Of a DNA stretch of 41,328 bases, positions 9,056 to 18,965 are shown piece by piece (position 1 is the first letter of the stretch; every line of letters starts with the position of its first letter). A program made the position numbers and the translations under genes. The notes under the pieces are model-generated. The model searched no databases and was not told where the DNA came from. It saw nothing but the letters and a program-made list of their open reading frames with translations. The stretch covers positions 1 through 41,328 of the forward strand of contig CAJWGN010000015.1 in the NCBI GenBank assembly GCA_913031035.1, given 5' to 3'. The stretch is from an uncultured Gammaproteobacteria bacterium. Its GTDB lineage: Bacteria > Pseudomonadota > Gammaproteobacteria > Pseudomonadales > Pseudohongiellaceae.

Positions 9056-10594
9056 TTAAAATAATGAGAACTGATCATCATCTTTCTTCACTTTAGAAGT
9101 CGGTCGTTTTTTTGACCGATTTTTTCGACTGCCGTGTTTCAAAAAAACAGCGTTGGCTGAAATTCTGAAGCCCAAGCTATTACGAACTTCGACAATCTTA
9201 TCCTTTGCGATTTTTGCTGAAATGGCTTGGTCTACGATCGGTTCAGGGTAGTCCTGCCCGAGTGTGAAATCGCTGTCATCAATAAGAGTCTTTTGCCACT
9301 TCCAAGGCTCGTGAATAAAAGCCGCCGGGACGTTCTTTAGCTCGGGCACCCATTTACGAATAAATACCCCGCTTGGGTCGTGCTCCATAGATTGTTTGAG
9401 TGGATTATAAACACGCATGGCATTGATGCCGGTTACGCCTGATTGCATCTGCAGTTGGCTATAGTGAATTCCAGGTTCGTAATCAGTGAATAGCCGCGCT
9501 AGGTGATATCCGATGACGCGCCAATCAAGCCAAAGCTGATAACTTGCAAAGCTCACCAACATGGCTCGCATACGAAATGTTATCCAGCCCTCGGCGGTCA
9601 AATTTCGCATGCACGCGTCGATAAAGGGATAGCCCGTTTGTCCGTTAGCCCATGCTTGAAAATAAGCTTCATTGTGCTCATCAATCCGCAACCCCCCGAA
9701 CGCCGGGTGCATGCAATGGGTTTCGATGTCAGGTTGATCTTCAATTTTCTGAATAAAATGACATCGCCACGCCAGGCGCGAACTAAATGCTGTCAGGTTT
9801 CGGCCAAAGCTCTTTTTTTCAGCGGGAGACAATTGGGAGCCGCGCTTGGCAATCGATTGAGCAACCTCACGTACTGACAACGTGCCCCATGTCAGATGAG
9901 CGGAAAGCCGAGAGCAATGAATCTCTGACAGATCAGGCGCCGAAATGTGATAAAGGTACTCACGCGATCGGTGATTCAGGAAGCTCCGTAAATCGGCGAC
10001 TGCCGTGTTCCTCCCTCCTTTTTGGACCTTACCAATGGGCGTTGAGCCAAAAATTGGGTCATCTTTACTTGGCAAAAAATCTGATATGACGGTGGGCAGC
10101 GGCGTTATAGCGCTGGGTCTAGGCAATATTTTCTGCATCATCCTTGCATTTCGGATTGCCGACCAATTATCGCGGCTGCCTAATTTTCTAACGACACCGT
10201 TTGACGGGTATTCATGTAGCATAAGCCTATTTTCAGAGCACATAGCCCTGACCGCAATGTCTCGATCATAGGTCCAGCGATTGCCAGTTTCTTCAAACGT
10301 ATGTACGGCACTAATCTCATGCTTCAAATGAAGCGTTCTCAGCACCTCAGCGGCCTCGCCAATTTTGATAACAAGCGGTTGGCCTATATTGGTAAGTGAT
10401 AAGTTTAAGTCGGTCAAACAGTCATGAATGAAATACCAATGGCGCTTTGATGCAAACGGTTGCAGCCAGTAATCGGGCTCTACAATGTAAAGAGGAAGTA
10501 TCGCTGCACCTGACTGTGATGCAGCCAATAACGGCGCATGGTCAGTAATGCGCAAATCACGCTTAAACCAGACAATTTCGACAGGCTCGCTCAT
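9056..10594 (-). CDS. Cryptochrome/DNA photolyase family flavoprotein
   Basis: 512 residues. The N-terminal alpha/beta domain (about 1-130) opens with [18 protein letters not shown], the antenna-binding fold of photolyases. The C-terminal helical FAD domain includes [33 protein letters not shown] and RVYNPLKQ. It departs from classic CPD photolyase at two places: the GWMHNR-type motif reads GWITFR, and the usual NGGWQW-type motif reads [13 protein letters not shown]. It therefore belongs to a divergent photolyase/cryptochrome branch; repair of UV dimers or a photoreceptor role are both possible. The C terminus is a lysine- and arginine-rich tail ending in QFSLF. The ATG overlaps the stop of the upstream ABC1 gene by four bases (10591-10594), so the two are translated as an operon. 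Confidence 0.88.
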   Translation of the reverse strand: MSEPVEIVWFKRDLRITDHAPLLAASQSGAAILPLYIVEPDYWLQPFASKRHWYFIHDCLTDLNLSLTNIGQPLVIKIGEAAEVLRTLHLKHEISAVHTFEETGNRWTYDRDIAVRAMCSENRLMLHEYPSNGVVRKLGSRDNWSAIRNARMMQKILPRPSAITPLPTVISDFLPSKDDPIFGSTPIGKVQKGGRNTAVADLRSFLNHRSREYLYHISAPDLSEIHCSRLSAHLTWGTLSVREVAQSIAKRGSQLSPAEKKSFGRNLTAFSSRLAWRCHFIQKIEDQPDIETHCMHPAFGGLRIDEHNEAYFQAWANGQTGYPFIDACMRNLTAEGWITFRMRAMLVSFASYQLWLDWRVIGYHLARLFTDYEPGIHYSQLQMQSGVTGINAMRVYNPLKQSMEHDPSGVFIRKWVPELKNVPAAFIHEPWKWQKTLIDDSDFTLGQDYPEPIVDQAISAKIAKDKIVEVRNSLGFRISANAVFLKHGSRKNRSKKRPTSKVKKDDDQFSLF

Positions 10595-11952
10595 GCGATG
10601 GCCTTGCTATGTTCGCTATCACTTTTCACTATAACGTATGGCCGTAACAAATCCGCAACATCTACCGATGCGGAGAGTTGTGCACATAAAAGGAAAATCC
10701 CAGCGATTTTTCGATGTAGCAACAAGACTTCAATCGGCAAGGGAGGCGGTATAAAGCCATCTTCTACTAAACTGAAACCCATGGTTTGGAGCTGTTTGAC
10801 GACCGTTTGATCGCTGAATTCGAATCGCTGGTCTGCAACAATCGTCTTAAAAACCAGCCGCATCATGTCTACGATTTGGCCACGATGTGCGGCACTGACC
10901 TCGGAGTTGAAAAACCCGATTTTTTGCGCAATCTCTGCCATGGCAGCATCGTCATTTATTAACCCTGCACGTATTAAATGGCGGTATTGATCTGCAATAT
11001 TCGGGCTGATTTCGCGTGTCGCCCCAAAATCGAGCAATACAATATTGCCTGTGTCAGGTTGGTAACGATAATTCGCGAAGTTAGGGTCCGTTTGCATAAC
11101 CCCAAATTCGAACAGCTCTTGTAGCGTTAGCACAATCAAATGCTTGGCTACCTGATCACGTTCTTTTTGAGAAAACCCACCCACCTCTTCAATCGAGACC
11201 CCGGGGACGTATTCCATCGCTAGAATGCTTGGCGTGCTCCATTCCTCATCAATGCTAGGTACAACGAAGTGCGGTACGTCAGACAGAAGCTTATAAAATC
11301 GACTCAAATGATCTGCCTCAGCGGCGTAATTGGTTTCGCCGTGAAGCTGATCACGAACCTCCTTTAAATACGGTGCCAGCTCGAACCTCTCCGGCAGCAG
11401 GCCAGACAGCTTAATCAGCACACCAATATTTCCAACGTCGCTGTCGATGCTTTTGGCTACGCCGGGATATTGGACTTTGATTGCTAGGTTGCGCCCATCG
11501 ATTAGCTGCGCACGATGTACTTGGCCGATAGATGCCGCTGCGATGGGGCGCATATCAAACGATTTGAATGACTGAGGCCAGTCAACTGGCCACTGTTTAG
11601 CCAATACCTGCTTTAATTGGGAGGGTGGCATGCTGTCGGCATCTTCACGTAAGCGCGCCATTATTTGCGCGAGTTCAGGCGGCATAAAATCCCCGGTATC
11701 CATCGAAATCAATTGGCCAACTTTCATTGCTGCACCGCGCAGCTGAGCCAATTGCTGTGTAATACGAAAGATGTTGCTTGGAGTCAGCATAAGATCGCGC
11801 ACTGACGGATTTTGACCTTTCGCCCACCGGGCGACGCCGTTGGCTGCCATATTCCCCGCAACCCCAATAGCCATCGCACCTATGCGCCCGAGTCTAGACA
11901 GGCGACTGTGGGGGACGGGAATAGAGCGCCTGTCGTTTGGATTGTTAGTCAT
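10591..11952 (-). CDS. ABC1/AarF/UbiB-family atypical kinase
   Basis: Started at ATG 11952, giving 453 residues; a TTG at 12036 would add 28 residues of a type not usual in this family. Hallmarks of the ABC1 (UbiB/ADCK) family are visible: the KxGQ motif (KVGQLISMD, Lys at about 77), the alanine-rich nucleotide loop [11 protein letters not shown] (138-148), the lysine of AIKVQYPG (about 159), the [11 protein letters not shown] segment, the catalytic loop region QTDPNFANY and the metal-binding LLDFGATRE. Members support ubiquinone synthesis or regulate membrane lipids through an atypical ATPase activity. No ubi genes are near, and coupling to a photolyase by a four-base overlap suggests a role in light or oxidative stress instead. 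That linkage is inference. No strong ribosome site is visible before 11952. Confidence 0.87.
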   Translation of the reverse strand: MTNNPNDRRSIPVPHSRLSRLGRIGAMAIGVAGNMAANGVARWAKGQNPSVRDLMLTPSNIFRITQQLAQLRGAAMKVGQLISMDTGDFMPPELAQIMARLREDADSMPPSQLKQVLAKQWPVDWPQSFKSFDMRPIAAASIGQVHRAQLIDGRNLAIKVQYPGVAKSIDSDVGNIGVLIKLSGLLPERFELAPYLKEVRDQLHGETNYAAEADHLSRFYKLLSDVPHFVVPSIDEEWSTPSILAMEYVPGVSIEEVGGFSQKERDQVAKHLIVLTLQELFEFGVMQTDPNFANYRYQPDTGNIVLLDFGATREISPNIADQYRHLIRAGLINDDAAMAEIAQKIGFFNSEVSAAHRGQIVDMMRLVFKTIVADQRFEFSDQTVVKQLQTMGFSLVEDGFIPPPLPIEVLLLHRKIAGIFLLCAQLSASVDVADLLRPYVIVKSDSEHSKAIA

Positions 11953-12638
11953 ACCACAAACATACTTCTGGCTTCTTAAGGGGTATCGGAGGTTTCGATT
12001 GACGATTTTATACAGATACTTTACGGATGAAAGCAAGATTTAGCTCAGTTTCAGATGGACACGTGGTGATTTAAAGGTTGCCGTGGGTTGGGTCGGCCGT
12101 TGAGAAAGGGGTTGGCTCGGGGCTGCGTAGGCAATGCCCAGAGATCTTTAATTTTCTAGTTGTAATTCTTGCAGCAAAGCTACCATTAAGTCATTTAACT
12201 ATTAGCTTGCCAAATTATCTCTGGTTCGTGTGACAGTCTATAAGTTGCACAGGGTTGAGATGATAGCTAAGAAATATTATTACTTTTAGCTGCAGATTTA
12301 GTAAAGGATATAGCGGGAACGCTTTTAGCCTAAATGCCGTCTTGGCAGGTTAATTTTTATTAGGTCACCAAATCATAAGTGTTCCTATTTGCTTATAGGG
12401 CAGGCCGAACGAGCAGAGATAACATTCGACTTGGGTTGGCTGGCAGACCCTGGGGCATCGCTAGCTTTTTGGTTAGTTCTTTAGTCCGCTTCTTTATTGA
12501 TAACAATAAATTTTAAATCGGTCTTTGGTCAACATTTCTTTTCTCACCCTTAAATCTCATGTATTTTATTCTGATTCCCATAATGCTATACGGGATCTAA
12601 GAAATCATAAAGAGCCATAACAAAACAGGCCGCTTAAA
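11953..12638. other. Divergent intergenic region, no gene recognised
   Basis: About 690 bp separate the ABC1 kinase from the acylase. A plus-strand frame around 12370-12480 reads the membrane-like text LGWLADPGASLAFWLVL, but it is short, has no start and matches nothing I know. Promoters for both flanking genes must lie here; I see none strong enough to name. No family A, B or C repeat is present. Confidence 0.4.
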
Positions 12639-15071
12639 ATGTACAGTCGTAATATATTCGCAATAATGTTCAGTTTATCTACTCTCATCTCAAGCACATT
12701 GCTTCAGGCACAGGAGTCTTCTTCGGTTTCCATAGAGGGGCTTGATCAACCTGTTGAGATTTTGAAAGATCGTTGGGGCATCTCCCATATTTATGCGCAG
12801 ACCGAACACGACCTATTTTTTGCGCAGGGCTATAGCGCTGCTCGCGATCGCTTGTTTCAATTCGAGATATGGCGGGCGCAGGCAACAGGAACCACCGCAG
12901 AAATTCTTGGTCCACGGGCGATTGAGCGGGATCATGGCACTAGGCTGTTTAAGTTTCGTGGTGATATGAATGACGAGATGAATCATTATCATCCTCGCGG
13001 TGTGGAAATTATTACTGCATTTGTCGACGGGGTAAATGCGTATATCAATGTCGCATTGGAAGACCCTGATAATCTCTCTCTTCCTTTTAAGTTACTAGGA
13101 ATACAGCCTAAGCACTGGACCCCTGAAGTGGTTATCTCGAGACATCAGGGGTTACTGGGGAACATCGTTGCAGAACTTAAGACTGGCCGAGCGGTATGCA
13201 CAATAGGTGAGGACAAGGTTCGGCAGCTGCAGTACTACCACCCCCATGATCCTATTCTCGAGTTAGATCCGATGATCGATTGTGATTCTTTGGTCCAAAA
13301 TGACATCCTCGGTTTGTATAATGCCTATCGCACTGGCATAGACTTTCAGCCTTCTGATCTTGCGGTTGCTGAGAACAGAAATACTAACGAATCATTTCAA
13401 AGCCTCGCCGCCACGCTTGAGAATGAAGAAAGAGAGCTTCAGAAGCGCTCTATCGAAGATATAGGGAGTAATAATTGGGTTGTCAGCGGCGATCTAACTC
13501 AGGATGGCTGGCCGCTAATGATTAACGATCCTCATCGCGCTCAGGCCGTCCCCTCGTTACGCTACTGGGTGCATTTAGTTGGTCCGGGCTGGAACGTTCT
13601 CGGCGGTGGTGAGCCGGAAATCCCTGGTATCTCTATTGGGCACAACGAACAAGGTGCTTGGGGTCTAACCGTGTTTAATACCGACGGCGAAGATCTGATG
13701 GTATACGAGATCAATCCTGACAATCCGAATCAATATAAATATCAAGGGAACTGGGAAGACATGCGTGTCATTGAGGAAACCTTTCAGGTTAAAGGTGCTC
13801 CTGAGGTAACTGTTGAACTTAAATACACAAGACACGGACCGGTATCTTTCGAAGATGCTGAGAAGAATTTAGCCTATGCAATAAGGCCAGCTTGGATGGA
13901 CGTTGGCGGGGCGCCTTATCTAGCCTCCCTTCGCATGGATCAGGCTACGACTTGGGATGAATTTCGCGAGGCTTCTAATTACAGCCATATTCCAGGAGAA
14001 AATATGATCTGGGCTGATCGGGACGGCAACATAGGATGGCAGGCTGTGGGAATAGCACCGTTAAGGCGCAATTTCAGCGGCATGGTTCCTGTGCCTGGTG
14101 ATGGTCGCTTTGAGTGGGATGGTTATCTTAAAATAGAGAACAAGCCTAATGCCTACAATCCTGATGTTGGTTTCATCGAGACGTCCAACAGCAATTACAC
14201 GCCTCCTGACTATCCTTATATGGATGCAATTGGTTTTACGTGGACAGACCCTTATCGTTGGGCTAGGGCAAGTGAAGTTCTCGCCTCTGGTCGTAAATTT
14301 AATATGACTGATATGGTTGAGCTTCAACATGATTATCTTTCTATCCCTGCACGCTCTTTAGTGACGTTTTTTAAGAACCTTAAAAGCGATGACCCACAAG
14401 TAGAGGCTGCAAGGCAGATGCTGCTTAACTGGGACTTTGTTTTGGATAAGGATTCTATCGAGGCAGGTATTTACATCGCCTTTGAGCGTCAGCTGTTGCT
14501 CAATATTGAAACATTAAAAGTCCCTAACGTGGCCAGTGACTATTTAACTCTTAGCATGAAGACAACCATCGATATGTTGTTAGCCCCAGATGGAGATTTT
14601 GGAAGCGATCCTATTACGGGAAGAGATCAATTCTTGATTGACACCTTTTCACAGGGAATTGCCACTCTTAGAGAAAAACTGGGCACTAATGTTGAAGACT
14701 GGGTATACGGGCAGTTGGACTACAAACATGTGCTGTTGCGTCATCCTTTGGCTAGCGCAGTCAATGATAAAATTCGAGATCGCTTAAACGTAGGACCGGT
14801 CCCTCGTGGGGGCAGCAGTTTTACCGTGGGTAATACTGGTAGTGGTGATAATCAAACGTCGGGAGCTTCCTTTCGAATATTTATCGATACCCGAGACTGG
14901 GACAACACTCTGGGTATGAATACTCCGGGTCAGGTGGGGGATCCTGATAGCCCGCTTTATGACAATCTTTTTGAGTTATGGGCGAATGACAGAGTTTTTC
15001 CAGCATTCTATTCAAGAGAAAAAATTGAAACCGTACTTTACGAAACGATCGATTTGATTCCGGATAATTAA
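12639..15071 (+). CDS. Penicillin acylase family Ntn hydrolase (secreted)
   Basis: 810 residues, the usual length of a penicillin/acyl-homoserine-lactone acylase precursor. A Sec signal peptide (hydrophobic about 7-23, ending LLQAQ) is followed by the alpha chain, which opens with VEILKDRWGISHIYAQTEHD and FFAQGYSAARDRLFQFE. The autocatalytic cleavage site is Gly276-Ser277 in IGSNNWVVSG: Ser277 becomes the N-terminal nucleophile of the beta chain. Further landmarks are NDPHRAQAVPSLRYWVHL, PGISIGHNEQGAWGLT, YTRHGPV and the C-terminal RGGSSFTVGNTG. Family members cleave amide bonds of penicillins, acyl-homoserine lactones or acylated amino compounds in the periplasm; the substrate cannot be told here. 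It is a single-gene unit that converges on the secreted paralogue at 15304. Confidence 0.92.
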   Translation: MYSRNIFAIMFSLSTLISSTLLQAQESSSVSIEGLDQPVEILKDRWGISHIYAQTEHDLFFAQGYSAARDRLFQFEIWRAQATGTTAEILGPRAIERDHGTRLFKFRGDMNDEMNHYHPRGVEIITAFVDGVNAYINVALEDPDNLSLPFKLLGIQPKHWTPEVVISRHQGLLGNIVAELKTGRAVCTIGEDKVRQLQYYHPHDPILELDPMIDCDSLVQNDILGLYNAYRTGIDFQPSDLAVAENRNTNESFQSLAATLENEERELQKRSIEDIGSNNWVVSGDLTQDGWPLMINDPHRAQAVPSLRYWVHLVGPGWNVLGGGEPEIPGISIGHNEQGAWGLTVFNTDGEDLMVYEINPDNPNQYKYQGNWEDMRVIEETFQVKGAPEVTVELKYTRHGPVSFEDAEKNLAYAIRPAWMDVGGAPYLASLRMDQATTWDEFREASNYSHIPGENMIWADRDGNIGWQAVGIAPLRRNFSGMVPVPGDGRFEWDGYLKIENKPNAYNPDVGFIETSNSNYTPPDYPYMDAIGFTWTDPYRWARASEVLASGRKFNMTDMVELQHDYLSIPARSLVTFFKNLKSDDPQVEAARQMLLNWDFVLDKDSIEAGIYIAFERQLLLNIETLKVPNVASDYLTLSMKTTIDMLLAPDGDFGSDPITGRDQFLIDTFSQGIATLREKLGTNVEDWVYGQLDYKHVLLRHPLASAVNDKIRDRLNVGPVPRGGSSFTVGNTGSGDNQTSGASFRIFIDTRDWDNTLGMNTPGQVGDPDSPLYDNLFELWANDRVFPAFYSREKIETVLYETIDLIPDN

Positions 15072-15098
15072 TAAGGAAAATAAAAGGAGAATTAAAAT

Positions 15099-15130
15099 AG
15101 GACGTACTAATAACTTAACAAGTGCGTCCT
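15099..15130. terminator. Hairpin after the acylase gene
   Basis: AGGACGTACT (15099-15108) pairs with AGTGCGTCCT (15121-15130), all ten positions including one G-T pair, with a 12-base loop. On the minus strand it would be followed by a T-rich tail (TATTTTAATT), as in a factor-independent terminator; on the plus strand the tail is weak. It could end transcription from either of the convergent genes. Confidence 0.6.
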
Positions 15131-15198
15131 CATTGGAGCCATCCGTTCAACTGAGGCATTGACAAGGATTAGTCGACTGCCTAATACAGGCGGCTGAT

Positions 15199-15262
15199 AT
15201 AAATAAATGGGGTCAGAGTAAAAATACAGTAGTTTATTTTTACTCTGACCCCATTTATTTAT
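15199..15262. repeat. Perfect 28-bp palindrome of family A
   Basis: The arms 15199-15226 and 15235-15262 are exact reverse complements around the 8-base loop CAGTAGTT. The core of the left arm is GGGGTCAGAGTAAAAATA, as at 49-92, but the flank AAATAAAT is also mirrored, so the complement extends beyond the usual unit. It lies between the 3' ends of the acylase (+) and the secreted protein (-), where it can also act as a bidirectional terminator. Confidence 0.95.
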
Positions 15263-15303
15263 GTTGTTAACCGCCATTGGTAGCAGGGATAACTGCTGAC
15301 ATG

Positions 15304-16305
15304 CTAGATTTGCGCTTGATCCAGTTCTTGACGTCTGGCTCCGGCCATAATGCCGTGGAAGGCATAATTCCCCTCATGACATGCATATTCATACATAAGC
15401 TCCCCCGGGGGCTTTCGGTTCATTGCAATCTCACCGGTCCAAGGCTGTTGATAGCTGAGTGGGTCTTCCAGAGTAAATGCATATTTAATCTTACCCTCAT
15501 CCTGCAGGCTAAAACGCTCCGTAATCACTAACTGATCGGAGCTGCCTCTAAATGACTGCTGGGAGTGGAAGTTCAGCGTTTTTACAACCAGAATGTCCCC
15601 GTCCCAATATCCTATGGAATCACCCATCCACTTCTCAAAGTTGATTGGGTGGTGATCCGTATCGATTGGGATGATTCGTGCATCGTGAACCATTTCGACA
15701 AGAATCATTACGTAGTCTTCTGTCTGCACGATCTGATAGTTGCTGTTGTAGAGAATAGGTAGCATGGGCGGGCCAGATCCTGACCCAAAGGTCAGCAGAC
15801 AACGCTCACCCAAAGGACGAACTTCATGAGCATCGTAAGGCCCTACTCCGGATCGAGCTCGCCACTGCGCACGGAGGCCGTTCTGGGGAGGATCGCCTTT
15901 TATATAAGGAATTTGCCCGTTGGCTGGGTCTACAATAATTGACGTGCGGTACTGCCCATCTAACTTAACTGCGTCTGAGCGAGGATCCCACCAAAAACTA
16001 TTGTAACCAAGGTCCGCGTTACCATCAGTGGGAGGTGCTCGTTCTGGGTCGGCGGCTTGGGAGGAAGTTTTATAACGGTCACGCCAGCCCTGTTCTACAT
16101 CGGCAGCCTCCGCTTCGGTTAAAAAGCCCTTTTCACCTAATTCTTCAGGGCGAATTAAAGGGGTTTGCGACGAGTTGGTCCAGTAGCCTTGGAGATCGGG
16201 TCTGCCATCATGAGTTCTTCGTATCTCGGAGTCTTGTGCTGCGGCAGGCCCCAGAGACAAAGATACTAACGCCAGACTAAACAGTGAACGGGAATGAATT
16301 TTCAT
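15304..16305 (-). CDS. Secreted conserved protein of unknown function (paralogue 2)
   Basis: 333 residues with a Sec signal peptide (hydrophobic about 7-22, cut after PAAAQ). It shares with the protein at 7879-8865 the series GRPDLQGYWTN, GYNSFWWDP, RTSIIVDPANGQIPY, RPLGERC, GSGPPMLP, NSNYQIVQTEDYV, ARIIPI, YWDGDILVVKTLNF and YACHEGNYAFHGIMAGARR. The order is the same and gaps are few, so they are paralogues; each has its own N-terminal variable region after the signal. No catalytic residue is established. Since one copy lies on each side of the photolyase-ABC1 and acylase block, they are not a simple tandem duplication. AAGGGA stands 8 bases before the ATG. A role in the periplasm, possibly binding or processing an aromatic or steroid-like compound, is a guess from the surrounding chemistry only. 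Confidence 0.8.
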   Translation of the reverse strand: MKIHSRSLFSLALVSLSLGPAAAQDSEIRRTHDGRPDLQGYWTNSSQTPLIRPEELGEKGFLTEAEAADVEQGWRDRYKTSSQAADPERAPPTDGNADLGYNSFWWDPRSDAVKLDGQYRTSIIVDPANGQIPYIKGDPPQNGLRAQWRARSGVGPYDAHEVRPLGERCLLTFGSGSGPPMLPILYNSNYQIVQTEDYVMILVEMVHDARIIPIDTDHHPINFEKWMGDSIGYWDGDILVVKTLNFHSQQSFRGSSDQLVITERFSLQDEGKIKYAFTLEDPLSYQQPWTGEIAMNRKPPGELMYEYACHEGNYAFHGIMAGARRQELDQAQI

Positions 16306-16822
16306 TCTATTATCCCTTATTGTTAGTTTTCAGGAACTTCTTTCTAGCATAGCGCCAATGCACAATTGCCACAATTCAAGAATGCCCATAAATAGTAGAA
16401 TTAACCATTGGGCTGGAGGGGATGTCCGAGCTTAAGGGGCAATCCCCAAGGTTCCTTAAGCAGGCAGAGACACGTAAGGTACATGCTTCGTGCGGTAGGA
16501 GGCATAGACATAAATTGAGTTAGCGTTTATCGTTATTAATACTTGAACAACTACCAGAGAATGGAGCGTGAAGTTTAGCGTCAATATAGCTGCGTAGCAG
16601 GCGGTGATACTCAAACATTAATGATTGGTGAGAGCTTTTACGATTATCATTCAGAAGGTGTTAGATGGGGTTAATCATGACTAGTCGCCGATGCACTGAA
16701 AGCGGGTGGCTGCGCGTCAGCACTGCGGGGGCAAACGAGAAATATTAGTTAGAGCAAAGAGTCTCAATAATTAGAAAGGTTGAACGGCTTATCGCTGTTT
16801 AGGCCATGAGGGAGCACTAAAG
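16306..16822. other. Divergent intergenic region with faint protein-like text
   Basis: About 520 bp between the secreted paralogue and the PhoPQ-type hydrolase. One plus-strand frame at 16530-16750 reads YLNNYQRMEREV, stop, CVAGGDTQTLMIGESFYDYH, further stops, LVADALKAGGCASALRG. This might be a badly worn gene, but I recognise no family, so it is not called. No family A, B or C repeat is seen. Confidence 0.35.
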
Positions 16823-18277
16823 TTGAAAATTATAAACCTAACAGCGTTGAAATTAGTAAATAGAAGCGTTTTAAACGGGAGTCTCTGGCTATCTTGCGGG
16901 GCTTTTTTACTGTTTTTCAGCTCGCTGTCAAACGCCGCCGAAGGCCTCGAACTGACCGCCTTAGACCACTATGTTGCAGCACCTGACTCACACTATAAGT
17001 ATTTGGTTCTCGACACAGTTCAAGGTGAGGGTTACAAAACATTTATTGTTGATATGACCTCTCAACAATGGCTTACCGAGGCGGAAGTAAATCTGCCGAT
17101 CTGGGAGCATTTCATGGTGGTGACGGTGCCAGAGGAAGTGGTAAGCGATATCGGCTTTTTGTATATCACCGGTGGCAGTAAATCTAATGCCGCTCCCAAA
17201 AGTGCACCAGACTCAGACATAAAGCGCGCGCTATTAACCAATACTGTGGTCACCACTCTTTATATGGTGCCGAATCAGCCTTTGGTGTTTAAAGATGATA
17301 ACGACTTGAGTCGAACAGAAGATTCAATTATTGCCTATACCTGGGATAAATTTTTTCGCACTGGGGACGAGAAGTGGCCGCTTAGATTGCCTATGACAAA
17401 GAGCGCTGTTCGAGCAATGGATACAGTGACAGATTTGTTGGCGAGCGCGGAGGCGGGAAGCTATGAGGTTGATCAATTCGTTGTCGCGGGAGGGTCTAAA
17501 AGGGGCTGGACTACATGGACCACCGCAATCGTTGACAGCCGGGTCGTGGCAATCATGCCTATTGTGATCGACATGCTAAACGTGGGTGAATCTTTTAAGC
17601 ACCACTATTCAGTCTATGGTGCCTATTCCCCTGCGGTTATTGACTACGTCCTAACAGGCAATATCAATTGGAACGGTACCGAGCAATGGGATGCTTTAAT
17701 GGATATTGTGGGACCTTTTGAATACAGAGACAGACTAACCTTACCAAAATACTTATTAAACTCCACCGGCGATGAGTTCTTCTTGCCGGATTCATGGCAG
17801 TTCTATTGGGATGAGCTAGTGGGTGAGAAACACCTTCGCTATGTTCCTAACTCCAACCACAGTATGGCAGAAACCGATGTTATCGAAAGTGTCGACGCCT
17901 GGTACCATGCCATTGTCCACAACGTCTCAATGCCCAGGTATTCATGGGATGTGGCTGATGATGGCACGATCACTTTGTTTTCTACTGACAAGCCCTCACA
18001 GGTTCTACTTTGGCAGGCGACTAACCCAGAAAAACGAAATTTCATGCAAGCCGTAATAGGTCGCGCTTATACAAGTACTCCCTTGCAAGAAATGGAGCCA
18101 GGTGTCTACCAGGTTAGGCTTGATGCTCCGCCGTCAGGATTCACCGCTTATTATATAGAGGCTCATTATCCCAGCGGAGTGGCAGAACCGTTCAAATTTA
18201 CATCTGGCGTTAAAGTGGTGCCAGATGTCACAGAATATCAATGGGAAATGGCGTCAGACCGAGCTCGGCAGCGTTAG
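16823..18277 (+). CDS. PhoPQ-activated pathogenicity-related family hydrolase
   Basis: 484 residues from a TTG start at 16823 that has a strong GAGGGAG ribosome site. A Sec signal peptide runs to about residue 39 (hydrophobic SLWLSCGAFLLFFSSL, cut at SNAAE). The mature protein matches the PhoPQ_related family (PqaA of Salmonella, AprA of Dictyostelium), an alpha/beta hydrolase fold: LDHYVAAPD near the start, the nucleophile motif GGSKRGW with Ser225, the acid region NSTGDEFFLPDSW and the His in PNSNHSM. The family's substrate is unknown; the PqaA of Salmonella is induced by PhoPQ and helps resist a cationic peptide. No PhoPQ genes are near, and the name is historical, so it does not imply virulence. 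Single-gene unit, with a short membrane fragment following at 18345. Confidence 0.88.
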   Translation: MKIINLTALKLVNRSVLNGSLWLSCGAFLLFFSSLSNAAEGLELTALDHYVAAPDSHYKYLVLDTVQGEGYKTFIVDMTSQQWLTEAEVNLPIWEHFMVVTVPEEVVSDIGFLYITGGSKSNAAPKSAPDSDIKRALLTNTVVTTLYMVPNQPLVFKDDNDLSRTEDSIIAYTWDKFFRTGDEKWPLRLPMTKSAVRAMDTVTDLLASAEAGSYEVDQFVVAGGSKRGWTTWTTAIVDSRVVAIMPIVIDMLNVGESFKHHYSVYGAYSPAVIDYVLTGNINWNGTEQWDALMDIVGPFEYRDRLTLPKYLLNSTGDEFFLPDSWQFYWDELVGEKHLRYVPNSNHSMAETDVIESVDAWYHAIVHNVSMPRYSWDVADDGTITLFSTDKPSQVLLWQATNPEKRNFMQAVIGRAYTSTPLQEMEPGVYQVRLDAPPSGFTAYYIEAHYPSGVAEPFKFTSGVKVVPDVTEYQWEMASDRARQR

Positions 18278-18344
18278 AGTTTAAGCTTGGAGTCACATTT
18301 TAGATAGAATGTTTACAGCGATAGCATGTTGATGCTTCGTTATT

Positions 18345-18599
18345 ATGATCGCTCACATCCAATTACGTGGCGAGGTTGGTGGCAGAGACATTGTCTATAT
18401 AGAGTACTTTTATCTAATCATGTACGGAATGCTGGTTGCAACAACGGCGATTACCTATTTGTTTTCGATACACACCACAAGCTGGCTCAAGTTTATCGAC
18501 TATAAAGATAATACTATTCCTAAGGCTGCCTATTGGTTGACCCTGTTGTGCTCATTGATTATTTTACTGCGTGGCGGCCAGGGCTTAGATGAGACTTGA
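18345..18599 (+). pseudogene. Membrane protein C-terminal fragment (84 residues)
   Basis: The open frame gives HIQLRGEVGGRDIVYIEYFY, then two membrane helices (about residues 22-42 and 63-78) joined by TTSWLKFIDYKDNTIPKAAYW. The text looks like the end of a larger membrane protein; I recall such an EYFY...YRDNLIPK...YW ending in bacterial multi-helix, ion-channel-like proteins, but I cannot name the family with certainty. The start at ATG 18345 has no ribosome site, and no related frame continues upstream, where the hydrolase gene ends 67 bp before. The simplest reading is that a larger gene was lost, leaving its 3' end. It might also be an expressed small membrane protein. Confidence 0.5.
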
Positions 18600-18965
18600 T
18601 GTTGAGCTTCGCTAACGTATAAGGCATTTTGGGGTGCTGACAAGTTAACTCTCAGCCGGTGGTCGCTGGCGAAAGATGCAATCGACAACATGGGAGAAGA
18701 GAAATTACCAATACGTAATAGCTTGACTTGCTTGCCCCTATATTTGGTTCGATCTAGATGTATGGGAAGTAAGGAAGATTAGGTTTTTATAGACTAATAG
18801 CGGGCTGCCTTCCAAAGAGTTAAGTTATTAGACTCCCACTTTTTTTTAATGTCTGTTTTATGCCGCTAGAACACATCGCTCAAATATGTAGCTATGAATA
18901 GTACTGATATACAATCACAAGTTTTGTCATGATAGAACCCACAATTGCTTCCGAGAGAGATGAAA
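18600..18965. other. Intergenic region, nothing recognised
   Basis: About 365 bp without a credible gene. The only notable feature is a T-run at 18841-18847 downstream of no clear hairpin. The promoter of the oxidoreductase at 18966 should be in the last 100 bp but no convincing -35/-10 pair is visible. Confidence 0.4.

Noticed and set aside
12370-12480. Membrane-like text LGWLADPGASLAFWLVL as a small gene
   Set aside because: No start codon, no ribosome site, about 40 codons only, and no recognised family.
16530-16750. Protein-like frame in front of the PhoPQ-type hydrolase
   Set aside because: Several stops and no recognised motif; only noted in the entry for the gap.
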